Translations under genes and position numbers: made by a program
Shown here: positions 13,928 to 25,337 of the stretch, one piece after another
Layout: the number at the start of each line of letters is the position of its first letter
Position numbering within the stretch: the stretch's first letter is position 1
The notes under the pieces: generated by a model
Told to the model about the DNA's origin: nothing
The model's database searches: none
What the model saw: the letters and a program-made list of their open reading frames with translations, nothing else
Assembly (NCBI GenBank): GCA_905250125.1
Contig: CAJNOL010000435.1
Span: 69,496-133,495, forward strand
Origin: Rotaria sordida
Taxonomy: Eukaryota > Rotifera > Eurotatoria > Philodinida > Philodinidae
Direction: 5' to 3'
Length of the DNA: 64,000 nucleotides

Positions 13928-16900
13928 ATGTCAAATGTCAATAAAAATAATATTATTTTAATTATTAATATGAATTCAACAAATCATTATACAAATAGAA
14001 GTTTATTAGATAATGATTCTTCATTTAATAATTATGAAAATTTATTACTTGTTGAACGTTTAACAATTTATATAACATTTATTTTATCTATTATTGGTAT
14101 TATTGGTAATATAGGCACAATAATTGTATTAAATCAACATGCTATGCGTCAATGGCGTTCATCTACATTATTAACAGCATTAGCTATTACAGATTTTCTC
14201 TATTTATCAATTATATTTTTATCTATTATTGATATATTAACACATCAAGCTATTGGTCTTCATCGTTCATTATTACTTTGTCAAGTAACTGTTTATATAA
14301 CACATGTTTGTTCATTTTTATCAGCAACTTTTACATTATCATTTACATTACAACGTTTTGTTGCTGTTATTTTTCCATTACATGCCTATACAATAATATC
14401 ATATCGTTCATCAATTATAAATATATTATTACTTATATTTATTAGTTGTACTTTTTATTTATTTAGTTTTTTTTTAACAAATATATCGAATGGACAATGT
14501 CGAGAAGATGAACATTATCCAGCTTTATTTCCATTATTAATTATTGATATATGTTTCACATTTGTTATACCATTTATATGTATTCTTCTTTTTAATTGTG
14601 CTATTGTTTATAAATTACATTCAAGAAAAAAATTTACAAATAATTTTGGTAAGATAATTCAATAATCATAAAATAGAAATAAATTTTAATTAATTTCATA
14701 CTTTTATAAGTTTAGTGTTATCATTCTTTTTGACTGAATATTTAGTTTGAGAATAAAGATACATGAGAATAGATTCTATTTGAGATCTTAATTGAATTTT
14801 GAAAGTAAAATAAATCAAACTGTATAAAATTTTTACACTAATAGTAATACTTTAGCACAATACAAAATATATGTTCAATTTTGTTTGACTAAAAAACTAA
14901 TGCACTCAAAAGAAAGTAAGAAGTAATCACAAAAAATGTAAAATTATTATCTTATTATATGATAATTTATCGATGTTTTTAGTTCATTACCTTTTTTGAT
15001 CTAATAAATTATTGAATAACTTTTAAAACAAATTTTCTAAACTATCTTGTACACATATAGTATCTAGTAAACACAAGATGACCTATTTTTGCAAAGGCAT
15101 CAAAGGGATATTTTTATATAGAAAACATGACATTTATGTTATTTAAAATCTGAAAATAGAAAAAAGAAAAGAACATTATTCTAGTATATTCTAATGTTGT
15201 GATTAGTTAATATTCAAAGGACTTACATTTTCCAAATCAAGTTTTAAATAGAATACGGATAATAAATGTAGGTAAAAAAAACACGTGCATAAACTAGACA
15301 AACTTTCTTCAAGTGTTTATTATATTAATAATGATAAGAAAAAAATAATCACATCTTTTACTGTTAAAGTCCAATAACATAATTAGTAATTCATATTTAA
15401 GTGCAAAGAAAAATTTAACTAATTTGTATTGGAAAAATATCAAATTACTTGTATTTTTTTTTTATACAAAAAGATTCTTTTCAAGTAGTGTTGGTTTTTT
15501 ATATTCGATAAAATAAAGTAATGAGAAAAGTTCAACAACAATGCATTTTTTTGTAAAAATACCATTTCAAAGACCACAAAATAAGAGATGGCTGTATTCT
15601 CTGTAATCTTCCCTTTAGAAAAAAACGAAATTTATTAAAAAACCGCATTTTTCGTTGTTTTGTGATACTATCTGAATTTAAATTAGGTGATTCATATTAT
15701 AGAAAAAAAAAAACTACATTGTTGTTAAACTTTTATCCAGCATTTTAGTTATACGAATAGTATTATTTGTTTAGACTAATGCAAAAAAATGTATTCTTTT
15801 ATTTGATATCATTCGTTGACTTTGAATATAAAAATAGATGATTAGTTTTTTTTTGAGAAAGAAAATAATATGAATGGTTAATTTAACTTAAACAAAAAAA
15901 TACACATCTTTTTTTATTATTATATTTCAAATTAAACTTATTGAACTCTTTATTCCATTAATGCTTGTTTAATCTTCAACAACACGTCAAATAGTTTTCT
16001 TTATCCAAAGTCATGTTTTTTTTCTTTTGGTATTATCAATATTAATTAAAACCAACAGATACTAAGTACAAAATCAGTTTCCTTTAGAACCTAATTAATT
16101 ATTGACCAATACTTCATGAACTTCAAATGTTAATAATTTTTTTTTTTTTGTCAATACAAAAATGACTATTACTAAGAACTACAATCAGTATAATCGATAT
16201 ATGAAAATATTCAAAAATTTGTTAGCGCGCAATTCCTATGGGATTAAAATATACAAAACAATGTAGTTGCTATGGCTAATCATAGAGAGAATTATTTTAG
16301 GACACATTTCTTTACTATCCTTTTACTTAATTCTCTAGAAATGCACTAAGAATGTGGGTCATATAGTATGAAAAGATGTTATTTATATACAATTTTTCAT
16401 TGTATATCAACAATGTCGGTCATTGCCTGAAGCGCAGTAAGAGAAGGCGGCATGTTGATAAGGCGTCCACATGATGTGTGATGATTTTTGAGTAACACTT
16501 GTGATGATCTTTGGTTAACGTCCGTCCCAGTCTATGAGGAGGGGAAAAGGGGTGGGTACAAATTTTTACCCCTCTTTACTTCAACATTCCTTTTAGATCA
16601 TGTTTCATAAAAAATCGAAAAAGTTTAACACTAAAATAAAGGATCATTAAATTTATGTATTCTCTAAATATATTGATTTTGTTTGCTTATAAAAATACTT
16701 TCGAACATCATTTTCTAATAATCGATGCAGAAGAAATCGTTCTTAAAAAAAAAAAACTGAAATTTATCTTCACCTAAAATTTAATTTTTTCTATGATATT
16801 TTTATAAAATTTGACCTCCCAAAATAAGGCAAAAAAAAAAATTTTCGTTTTTTTATTCTTCTTTTAATTATAGAACCGACGACAGGAGAAGGTAGTCGTC

Positions 16901-17475
16901 GACATGCAACAGATGGTCCTAATGAAAGACAACGATTGTATATATTCGATACTCCTACGACTCATAATGATTATATTCAATTAAAAAAAGGAAGAAAAAT
17001 AATTACAAAACCATGTCTTGAACCAAAGAATTTAGATCATGAATATGTAACACGTCAGAATAATTCTCATTCAGGAATACCAAGATTTTCATATGAATCA
17101 GTTTTACCAATGGGAAATGGTATAAAACAACAACAGACAATATCACAACGAACAACAAAAATGCTTGTTATATGTTCAACAACATTTTTAATATTTAATT
17201 CACCTTATTGTGCTGTTTTATGTTATTCAATTATATCAAAACATGTTTTAACACGTACATTAGATATATTAAGACATTTTTATTTTATGTCATTTTGTTT
17301 AAATTTTTTTCTTTATTCATTATGTGGAAATCGTTTTCGTCATGAACTTATACTATTATTAAAAAAATCACATCAAAAATGTTTTACATATATATTTCGT
17401 CAAAATTGTTTAAATTTATATAAATTTCCAAGAGAAACAAGTATATCACGTTCAACTGCTCGAACTATTGTTTAA
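13928..17475 (+). CDS. Rhodopsin-class (FMRFamide/peptide-type) G-protein-coupled receptor
   Basis: Two exons, 13928-14648 and 16874-17475, join in frame (phase 1, GT...AG) to give 440 residues. The N-terminus has several Asn-linked glycosylation motifs and no signal peptide. TM1 (about 45-68) has the GN pair at 60-61, and TM2 has D89 in LAITD. Cys118 and Cys191 can form the usual extracellular disulfide. The DRY box is replaced by QRF (142-144). TM5 is about 198-222, the third cytoplasmic loop is long (about 225-335), TM6 is about 336-361, and TM7 ends in NFFLYSLCGNRF (N384, Y388), a variant NPxxY. This matches the divergent peptide-receptor-like GPCRs of protostomes. The ligand is unknown. 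An internal ATG at residue 15 is an alternative start. Confidence 0.9.
14649..16873 (+). other. Long intron of the GPCR gene
   Basis: The 2225-bp intron begins GTAAGA and ends TTATAG. It is AT-rich with many homopolymers. A short GC-richer patch lies at about 16430-16570. No coding frame or clear inverted repeat was found inside. Confidence 0.75.
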
Positions 17476-17541
17476 TTGAATGTTAATGTTTTTTTATTTT
17501 CTTTTGTTAGAAAAAAAAAAACATGTTTTTCTTCTATAAAT

Positions 17542-17547
17542 AATAAA
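17542..17547 (+). terminator. Polyadenylation signal of the GPCR gene
   Basis: AATAAA lies about 70 bases after the GPCR stop codon, followed by T-rich sequence. Position and context fit a 3' end signal. Confidence 0.5.
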
Positions 17548-18135
17548 GATTTTTGTGTTTTTTTTATATCTTATCTTTATAATGGGACGAATTCAATTAC
17601 AAATAACATATGATTTAATCTTTTAGTTATCGATGAAAAAATATATATGTCATGAACTCTTTACCATTGATTGAAATTAATACAATCACTTATGATATAC
17701 TTTTCTTTTAAAAATGCATCTAAATAAAAGCAAACATCAAGCAATAGGAGCTTTCTGCATCATCATTTTTCTTTAAGACGTTTATGATAAGAAATGCAAA
17801 TGTGTGCGTTATGTATGTTTATCTTTTGTTTTGTTTTCTCAGATTTAAAGTAGTATGATTAATGATGAATGGATGATACATTATTACTTGTGTTAACCAA
17901 TAAACATGTATTGCGTTGGTTAATCTACTGTTTGAGACTGGTGACAGATATCTTTGTATGTTTAATTGGCACAGCTTGATTATTTGCAAAGATAATATGT
18001 GATGATCTCAGACATCGATCAAGAGAATACTGTCTTCACTACACTTTGATACAAGCTTTCTTTAGTTAACTTTTGAAAAAGATAATTCTGTATAAACTAT
18101 TCAAGTTATATAGCTCATCTTTATTGAAAAGTTGA

Positions 18136-20040
18136 GCTATGGGAATCTCATATGTCAAGAAGATTTTTATGCTTGAATATATTAAGGGGGCCCCCTCTCA
18201 GCAAACCTATTTTTTCGAAGAAAACTCGAAGTTGAGATTTTATCATAGGAAGATGCGCCGAAGCCTCTTTCAGAAAATGTATGCCTTTTTTCCAAAAAGG
18301 CCAGGTTTTAATAAACTTATCAAAGGAGATTGGGGACCTACTATCATGTTTTTCGAGACATTTTCGGAAGCCTTTCAAAAACGGAAAAACGTTGCTTTTC
18401 TATTTTAATACATTGTATTAAAACAAAACAAAATATACCAGAAGATGTAGCGTGAAAAGCTCTACAATTTGTATAATGCCACTTATTTTATAGTTGCACT
18501 TTTTGTTTTAAAAATCGACAAAATTCTGAAATATGCTATTTTCATATGTTGCTTTTTGAGCTTGAGTAAAAAAATCCATTTCTAAATTTGTTTTTCGTTT
18601 TTCTCAAAATCAATTTTTTCGAGTTTACCGTTTACGCGAGGAAGGATTTCTTAATAATGACTCAATAGAAAAGGGATAATTTTGTTTTGTTGAATAGAGG
18701 ACAGTTAGGGCTAGATCCTCACAGGCTCCAATTTTTGAATTTCTCTTTTGCTGAAATAAAAAACTCAGATATTTCATATTTATTAGCACTTTGAATCTGA
18801 ACATTTTTCGAAAAAGTATTTTTAAAAATCAAATAAAGGAAAATTCAAAAATCGGAGCCTGTGAGGATCTAGCCCTAAGGTCACTCCACAATTTAAAAAC
18901 CACCCCGACATGATCAGCTAGTAACCCCATTGTGAAAACCTTCCCCGCGTAAAGGGTAATGAATTGACTGGAACTTGTGCACATCTTTGAGATTTGGGGG
19001 AGATATTTTAACCATAAGCTAGTCTAGTTAAGACTACCATTCTCTGAAATTTTGGTTGAAATCGGATGAGAAAATAACAAAGTTCGTTTCTGAGGGGGGG
19101 GGGGAGGGCTTAAAAGAATTAACATTTCGATGAAATTTAATAAATTAGAAATATTTATTAAGAATCTGAATTCAAAATTGAAATTTCTACATGTTCGTAT
19201 TGAATCTGAAGATATGTATTATTTTGATATTCCTCGATAGGAAAAATTTATTTTAAAATATGTACCTCAATTAAATATATTCGATTTTAAATACAATAAA
19301 TATATAGATTATGATAATTGAACACCAAACCATCGTGGAAAATCAAATGAGTTTACTTCAGTATTTTGGATTGAAAGAAAATGGATCTTTGAAACTACAC
19401 TTGATGTTGAACATATTATTTACTCGATTTATTCTTACTAATAGAATAAAAATAATCATGTCTATCACTCTTCTTTCCATTTGAAAAAAAGATGGTATAA
19501 ATATGCTCAACATCCATTTATTAATTCTTCTTTGCAATTTTTAAATTCTGCTAGACATAAATTAACATATGTATATTCTTTCTCATCATTATGTTGAATC
19601 ATTAATCCCAATTGTTATTTCTGTTTTAATTGTATGATAGATATATTATTTAGAAATTTTGAAAACATCAGTTTCTATTGATACATTAATTCAGATGATA
19701 AAAGTATTACTTGAACTTGTGACAATAAAAATTGATTCTTTATTGTCATCACATGACAAAGTAAATTATCTGCAAAAAAAACGTAGCGAGTTTCTTAATA
19801 ATATCAAATACAAATAAAATTATTAAAGCCCATCTAGTAAAAATGATTGATATTGTTAGAGAAGTGAATAATTCTTATCAAAATTTCTTCTCGAATGAAT
19901 TATTTATAAATCAATCTTATTAATAATATTGATGTGAAAGTATTTATAAAAGATCTTTTAATAAAATCCATTGCAGTAAATTGAAGCCAATTAGGAATAC
20001 ACGGAAACACATTATATATCTAGGAATTAAAAAAAACTAT
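18136..20040 (+). pseudogene. F-box/LRR-like gene relic, split by a transposon
   Basis: From 19114 to about 19590 a single frame reads through as protein-like sequence broken only by nonsense codons. Recognisable pieces are NKLEIFIKNLNSKLKFL, YVPQLNIFDFKY and FWIERKWIFE. After that, stops and frameshifts accumulate to about 20040. The style (a leucine/phenylalanine ladder followed by a WIERKW-type block) resembles the large F-box/LRR-like family I know from bdelloid rotifers; this is recognition from memory, not a search. The frame continues upstream of the TTAA-flanked insertion: 18136-18185 (SYVKKIFMLEYIK) joins directly to 19114 onward if the insert and one TTAA are removed. The gene is dead. 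Confidence 0.6.
18186..19109. mobile_element. GC-capped MITE with TTAA target duplication, copy 1
   Basis: TTAA stands at both ends (18182-18185 and 19110-19113). The termini are imperfect inverted repeats of G/C runs (GGGGGCCCCCTCTCA against a run of G after TGAG). Inside are nested inverted repeats: TTTACGCGAGGAAGG near 18629 against CCTTCCCCGCGTAAA near 18942, and the 35-bp arms AGGGCTAGATCCTCACAGG (18698) against CCTGTGAGGATCTAGCCCT (18858). There is no transposase. TTAA duplication is typical of piggyBac-type transposition. The insertion lies within the F-box-like pseudogene. Confidence 0.75.
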
Positions 20041-21718
20041 ATTATAAAACAAGCACGAAAAATCTATCGAGATGTGCTGAAAAATACATTAAAGTGCATT
20101 ATTGAGCAAATATTGAAAACACATTGCAATGCATCGAACAAAACATGATCACACTATTTAAAAATATACCACAAACGAATATTCAAACTCGTTGTTTCTG
20201 CAAGATTCAATTGAACTTTCCTTTTTAACTGTACTTAAAGAAATTGCTTGAAAAAGATAATTCGAAAGGCCTCGCGTAATATATTTACTATTTATTTTTC
20301 TTTTGTAAACTCCTCTTCTTTATTTTCTCTATTGTTTTGTTATTATCTTTTTCTTTATTAAAATCAATAAAATTATTACAGAGAAAAAAAGAAAAAAAAA
20401 TTATTTAAATATTTGTTATATCTATCTTTGTCATCTTCATTAACTTCTTATTGACTTGTCAAATTTAAAAGAATTAGTAATTTTTATGCTATAAAGCATA
20501 AATTTTATTCAATTTAAATATTTTTTGTCTTCATTTAATACGGTTTTATCATCGAAATTCATCTTGTGTATTGAATATCCATTATGACAATCACTATGAA
20601 AAAAAAATTTGTACATTAGATGTTTCGATTGCATACAAATTTTTCTGTATTTAGTAATTAAACAATTTTCTTTTGCTACTTGATGTAAGTTAATTATAAA
20701 ATGAGAAATGTCATGTATACTGAAAATTTTTGATAAAACAGACTTTATTATGTAGGATAAAATTATTTAAAACTTGTTTGATTCAAATCTAATTCTTTTC
20801 TTCTAATTCATACGTAGTTAATGTGCCAAGATTTTCAAATATCATAATTTATTTGACATCAGTAGGAGTTCGTTTAAAACTTAAAGTATATTAGAACGAT
20901 TTTCAAATTAAATATCGATTTAATTACCAGACATTTTTTTAATATTACTTTTAAATATCTATTTTACCGAATAGAAAAAAAAACCTATCTTAAAAATATT
21001 TACACTTAATACTTTTCAGAGTAGGGTTAATAGGTTTTTGATGAATAGGTCTCACATCGAACGATGTTATCAATCATAGGATGCAGCTGTGAGTATTCAT
21101 CTCAGCCACACCCACTTCCACACCCACGGATAGAACTATTTGTAACTAGAATGTCCTTAAAATTTTAGATTAAAATATCGTCATTCGATTCGTTCTATGT
21201 ATCATATTATACCTTAAAATTCCAGTAAAATGATTATAACTCTATAGTGAAGATATAGAGATCCTTATCCTTTTGAAGTTCTTAATACTACATTATGATC
21301 TACTTTCTGCATAGAGTTCGAACTCAAAATTGATTTTCATGTTGAGAAGATTGTCTTTTTTTAGTCATGCATTCCAAGTGTCCAAAGCGACTTTTTATTC
21401 TTTTCATTTTCAGTTACACAAAATCAATATTTTAATAACAATAAGAACTATTATTCAAACGTCTATCGACATAATAAACGAAAAGAAACAGTATCTTAAT
21501 ATTCTCAGTTAAGAGTCACATGAAATAATTTTTCTTTTTCTTTTTCTTAATATGCCCAGTTGTCAACCAACTATTGCATGATGACGCCATAAGAAAATAA
21601 TATATAACAAGGTCATTAGGAATACGCATTGATAAGAGCCATGTGTGCACATTTGATCAACTATTCAAAATAAATATGAATAAAATATGTGCAAAATCGA
21701 GAATGATAATAATTTTCA
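20041..21718. other. Gene-free DNA upstream of the TIR genes
   Basis: No supportable gene. Mostly A/T-rich; 21090-21130 carries a short CCACACCCAC-rich patch. The last 100-200 bases should contain the promoter and 5' UTR of the first TIR gene. Confidence 0.55.
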
Positions 21719-24535
21719 ATGATGGAAAATAATTTCGAACAACTTATTGGTGTACTTCCATTATCTTCATCGTTTACTTTCGGTATTCGAGAAATAACAA
21801 ATATTTTAGAAAAACAAAATATTGATTTATCATCAACATTTATATTTGAATCATATCAATCATTACTTACACTTGAATGTTGGGCATGGAAATTATTAAG
21901 TAAAGATTCATATCAATGGATAAATCAACCAAATTATTTAACTTTATTTCATACACTTGCTATATTTAATAAAAATTTAATATTTAATTATGATGATATT
22001 AAACATGATATGAAAGCATCACTTCTTATACCTGATACAATTGATCAAATAAATGATATATTTGAACAAATTGATCGAGATAAAGATGATAATGATCCAT
22101 TAATAAGTATAGCTAGTCTTTGGTTTGATAATCTTGCATTATTTATTCATGAAAATCCTGAATTTGATACATCACCTATTATTTGTCATATTAATGAATA
22201 TATGGGACAAAATTATCTTATGACTGAACAATTTCTATTATATTTAATTCAACTTCAAAAACCTAAATTACCACAATCAATATTTACTTCTAAACAATTA
22301 TTTTATATGAAAACATGTTCATTTTCTTTAAGTTCATATTTAACAACAAAAGCACAACATTTTCTTTTTACAGTAGAAGAAATTATGCATTATGTTAGTA
22401 ATGATTTTGTACAAATAATTGAAATTCATAGTCATATTATTGATATATGGAGTGAAAAATTTCTTACTTGTATTACACATTTAACAGGTTTTATAGCAGC
22501 ATGTTGTTGGTGGGGCGGAGAAAAATTAAAACAAATAAATCGTTTATTTCATTCTGAACAAATAATTTATTCATATATTAATTCACTTATACGAATAATT
22601 AGTTATAAACCATTTTATTCAAATATAAAAGCACAATTATCAAATGATGAAACAAAATTAATTGATTTTTGTTTATTTTCTTTGAAAAATTTAGCACAAA
22701 ATCAAGATTTAATTTGGTTTTTTCGTTCAAAAATTTCATTACCAGATACACTTTCAACAATAGCTGAATTATCAATTCATGATAAAATTTGTTTACGTGC
22801 ATATGTTATTTTGGGTGAAATTTTATGTAATGAACGTTTAAAAGATTTAAAAATTACTGATAATTTAAGTCTTTTTTTTTATGATATGCTTGAACATGCT
22901 TGGCGACATCCATTGAAAAATTACAAACAAATACCAATTTTTCATTTATTACGAGGTAAATTTATTATCTAATTTAAATAATTACTTAGGAATTAATCAA
23001 AAGTTTTGATTATGATGTTTAAAATTTTACAAAAAAATAGTTAATATCGAGAATTTTATTGCATGAATACATATTTTGAATGTCTCATCTATAATAATGT
23101 ATATAACAACTCTATCTTGAATTTAAAATTCTAACATTTTTTTAGATAAATATCGATTAAATTCATTACGTATGCTTAATGAATTTTTTTTTAAAGTTGA
23201 AATCAAATTTTCAACTGAACTGATAGCGGACAATCTCTCATTAGAACCTGTCCGGATCCAAAAATTCTTAGACTCAATGGGCTCTACAAAGGCATTCTAT
23301 GTATTCATGCAATAATACCTTTGATATTATCTATTTTATAAAATTTTAAGTAGCATGATTAGAATTTTGTGATTAATCCTAAGTAATATATTTATTTTAT
23401 AGGTTTTTTAACTTTATCAAAAATTGATGCCATTCAACAAAAAACAGCTGATTTACATAAAATACCACTTTTCATAGAAATGTGTGATGAATATCCAATA
23501 ACATTTGATATTCTATGGGCATTATCATTTAATTCAGATATTCAACAACAATTACGTTCTAATACAGGATTTATGTCTAAATTGATTCATTTAGCAAAAC
23601 AATGTGATAATGAACAAATGAGAAAAATGACACATGGAATACTTTGGAATATTGAATCAAGTCATCAAGATCGTACAATATTTGAATTTAATGATGAAAA
23701 ACCATTTGATATTATGATTAGTTATTCACATAAAGAAAAAGTTCTTTGTAAACAAATTTATGATGAATTAATTAAATCTGGTTATCGTATATGGATAGAT
23801 TTTGATCATATGCATGGAAATGTTATGGATGCAATGGCACAAGCTATTGAACAATCACATGTAATTATTATTTGTATGAGTGAACAATATCGTAGAAGTA
23901 ATTATTGTCGTGCTGAAGCACATTATGCATTTCAACGTCAACTTAAAATTGTTCCTATACTTTTACAAAGACATTATAAACCTGATGGATGGTTATCATT
24001 TCTTATTGGTCAATTACTTTATATTGATTTTACTAAATATGAATTTCCACGAGCAATGAAATTATTAATGAACGAACTTGAAGTTGAAGAAATTATTGAG
24101 ACTCATATTAAATTACCTCTTTCTAGATCAAGTGCAGAATCTGTACTTTGTGATATAGAAGAAATACCATTAGAAGAATCTTTACTATCAATACGTCCGA
24201 AAAATATTTCAGATTGGACACAAACAAATGTACATAATTGGTTAATTGAACATGATCTTATTCAAATGTCTCAAATTCTTGCTGATTATAATGGTTCAAG
24301 TTTACTTTATTTTAGTGATTTTATTAAAAATGGTGAAACAAAACAAATTTTAAGTCTTCTTCAAGAAGAATCACTTCGACGAACAAATGAATGTTTATCA
24401 TTAGTGGAATTGTCTTGTTTTCAATCTTTAATAGATCAACAAAGATATACTCTTAAATCGAAATTTTCTCGACGATCTACAAGAAATACTAATCGAAAAA
24501 ACAAATATATTTCATCTTGTTGTCTTTTAATGTAA
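21719..24535 (+). CDS. ARM-like/TIR/SAM protein with CaaX box, paralogue 1
   Basis: Two exons, 21719-22955 and 23403-24535, join in a glycine codon (phase 1) to give 789 residues. Residues 1 to about 500 are alpha-helical and ARM-like, ending in a repeat with ILWALSFN...GILWNIE. The TIR domain (about 514-625) starts FDIMISYSH and has a WIDFDHMHGNVMDAM loop and SNYCRAE. E584 in that motif aligns with the catalytic glutamate of NAD-cleaving TIR domains such as SARM1. A SAM-like domain (about 680-760, DWTQTNVHNWLIEHDL) follows. The protein ends CCLLM, so CLLM is a good farnesylation-type CaaX box with a possible palmitoylated Cys beside it. Domain order differs from SARM1 (ARM-SAM-SAM-TIR). Expected role is NAD-consuming innate immune or cell-death signalling at a membrane; function is inferred. 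The next gene is a tandem duplicate. Confidence 0.93.
22985..23383. mobile_element. Foldback MITE filling the TIR paralogue 1 intron
   Basis: Arms of about 100 bp pair as reverse complements. The outer ends are CTTAGGAATTAATC and GATTAATCCTAAG, and an inner block is ATTGCATGAATACAT against ATGTATTCATGCAAT. TA flanks both ends (22983-22984 and 23384-23385). The element occupies 399 of the 447 bp of the intron, leaving only the donor and acceptor regions. It has no coding capacity. Confidence 0.8.
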
Positions 24536-25337
24536 TACATTTTTACATTGAACCATTGTTATTTTTACGGGAATATGTATGTCATTTTAAATATAATTTT
24601 CTTAAGAGATTATTCTGTATTTATGCTCATCGGGTATTTGTTGAGCAGATGTTCCACTGGTTTCATTGTTTAATATGATGACATTAAAGTTAATGTTACC
24701 CATTATAAATAATATTCTACTTTTTAATATTATATAATGTCAGCGGATGGAACAGATTTTTTTTTGATAGTGAAAAACATCAACTTTAATATTTTCACAT
24801 ATTCACTGTGGAATGTCTTGCAAAGGAATACCACTCATCGAAAATAAAAATAAAAAAAAACAAAAATAAACGAACATCTATTGATAAATTAAAACACAAA
24901 CTATATCATAGAAAAATACGCGAATAAAATAACAATAGTTTTACTATTTGTTCATCATTGTTAAACTTCAAAAAACTACCAAAATAAGATCAAGAACTAT
25001 ATTTGAAGCATGTATGTCTTATCATTGACAAGTAAAATGTGTCTCTATGGAAGTTCTGTATCGCCCACACATGTCTTGTAGATTGTATTACAGAACACAA
25101 TATAAACAACATATTCTTCTGCTTTGTTCTATATGCAGAAAGACATTATTATTAGTATAACGTTCATTAATACATTCTTCTTCCATCTATCGACTTGTTG
25201 TTGCTGACTGGTAGTAATGCAGGAAGACGAGTCAAATAATGTGGAATAGAAGGAAAGAAGTGCAAGAGGTCATATAAACATTCATCAAACAAAATGAGTC
25301 ATAAGTAAAAAAAAAAACAAAACAAAAAGCAATATTG
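24536..25337. other. Intergenic DNA between the tandem TIR genes
   Basis: About 800 bp of AT-rich sequence with no gene. It must contain the 3' UTR of paralogue 1 and any separate promoter for paralogue 2. No clear core promoter or terminator was seen. Confidence 0.55.

Noticed and set aside
18139-18408. Plus-strand ORF of 89 codons
   Set aside because: It starts in the F-box-like pseudogene and runs into the left arm of the TTAA-flanked element; the opposite strand is open too, as expected of repeat sequence.
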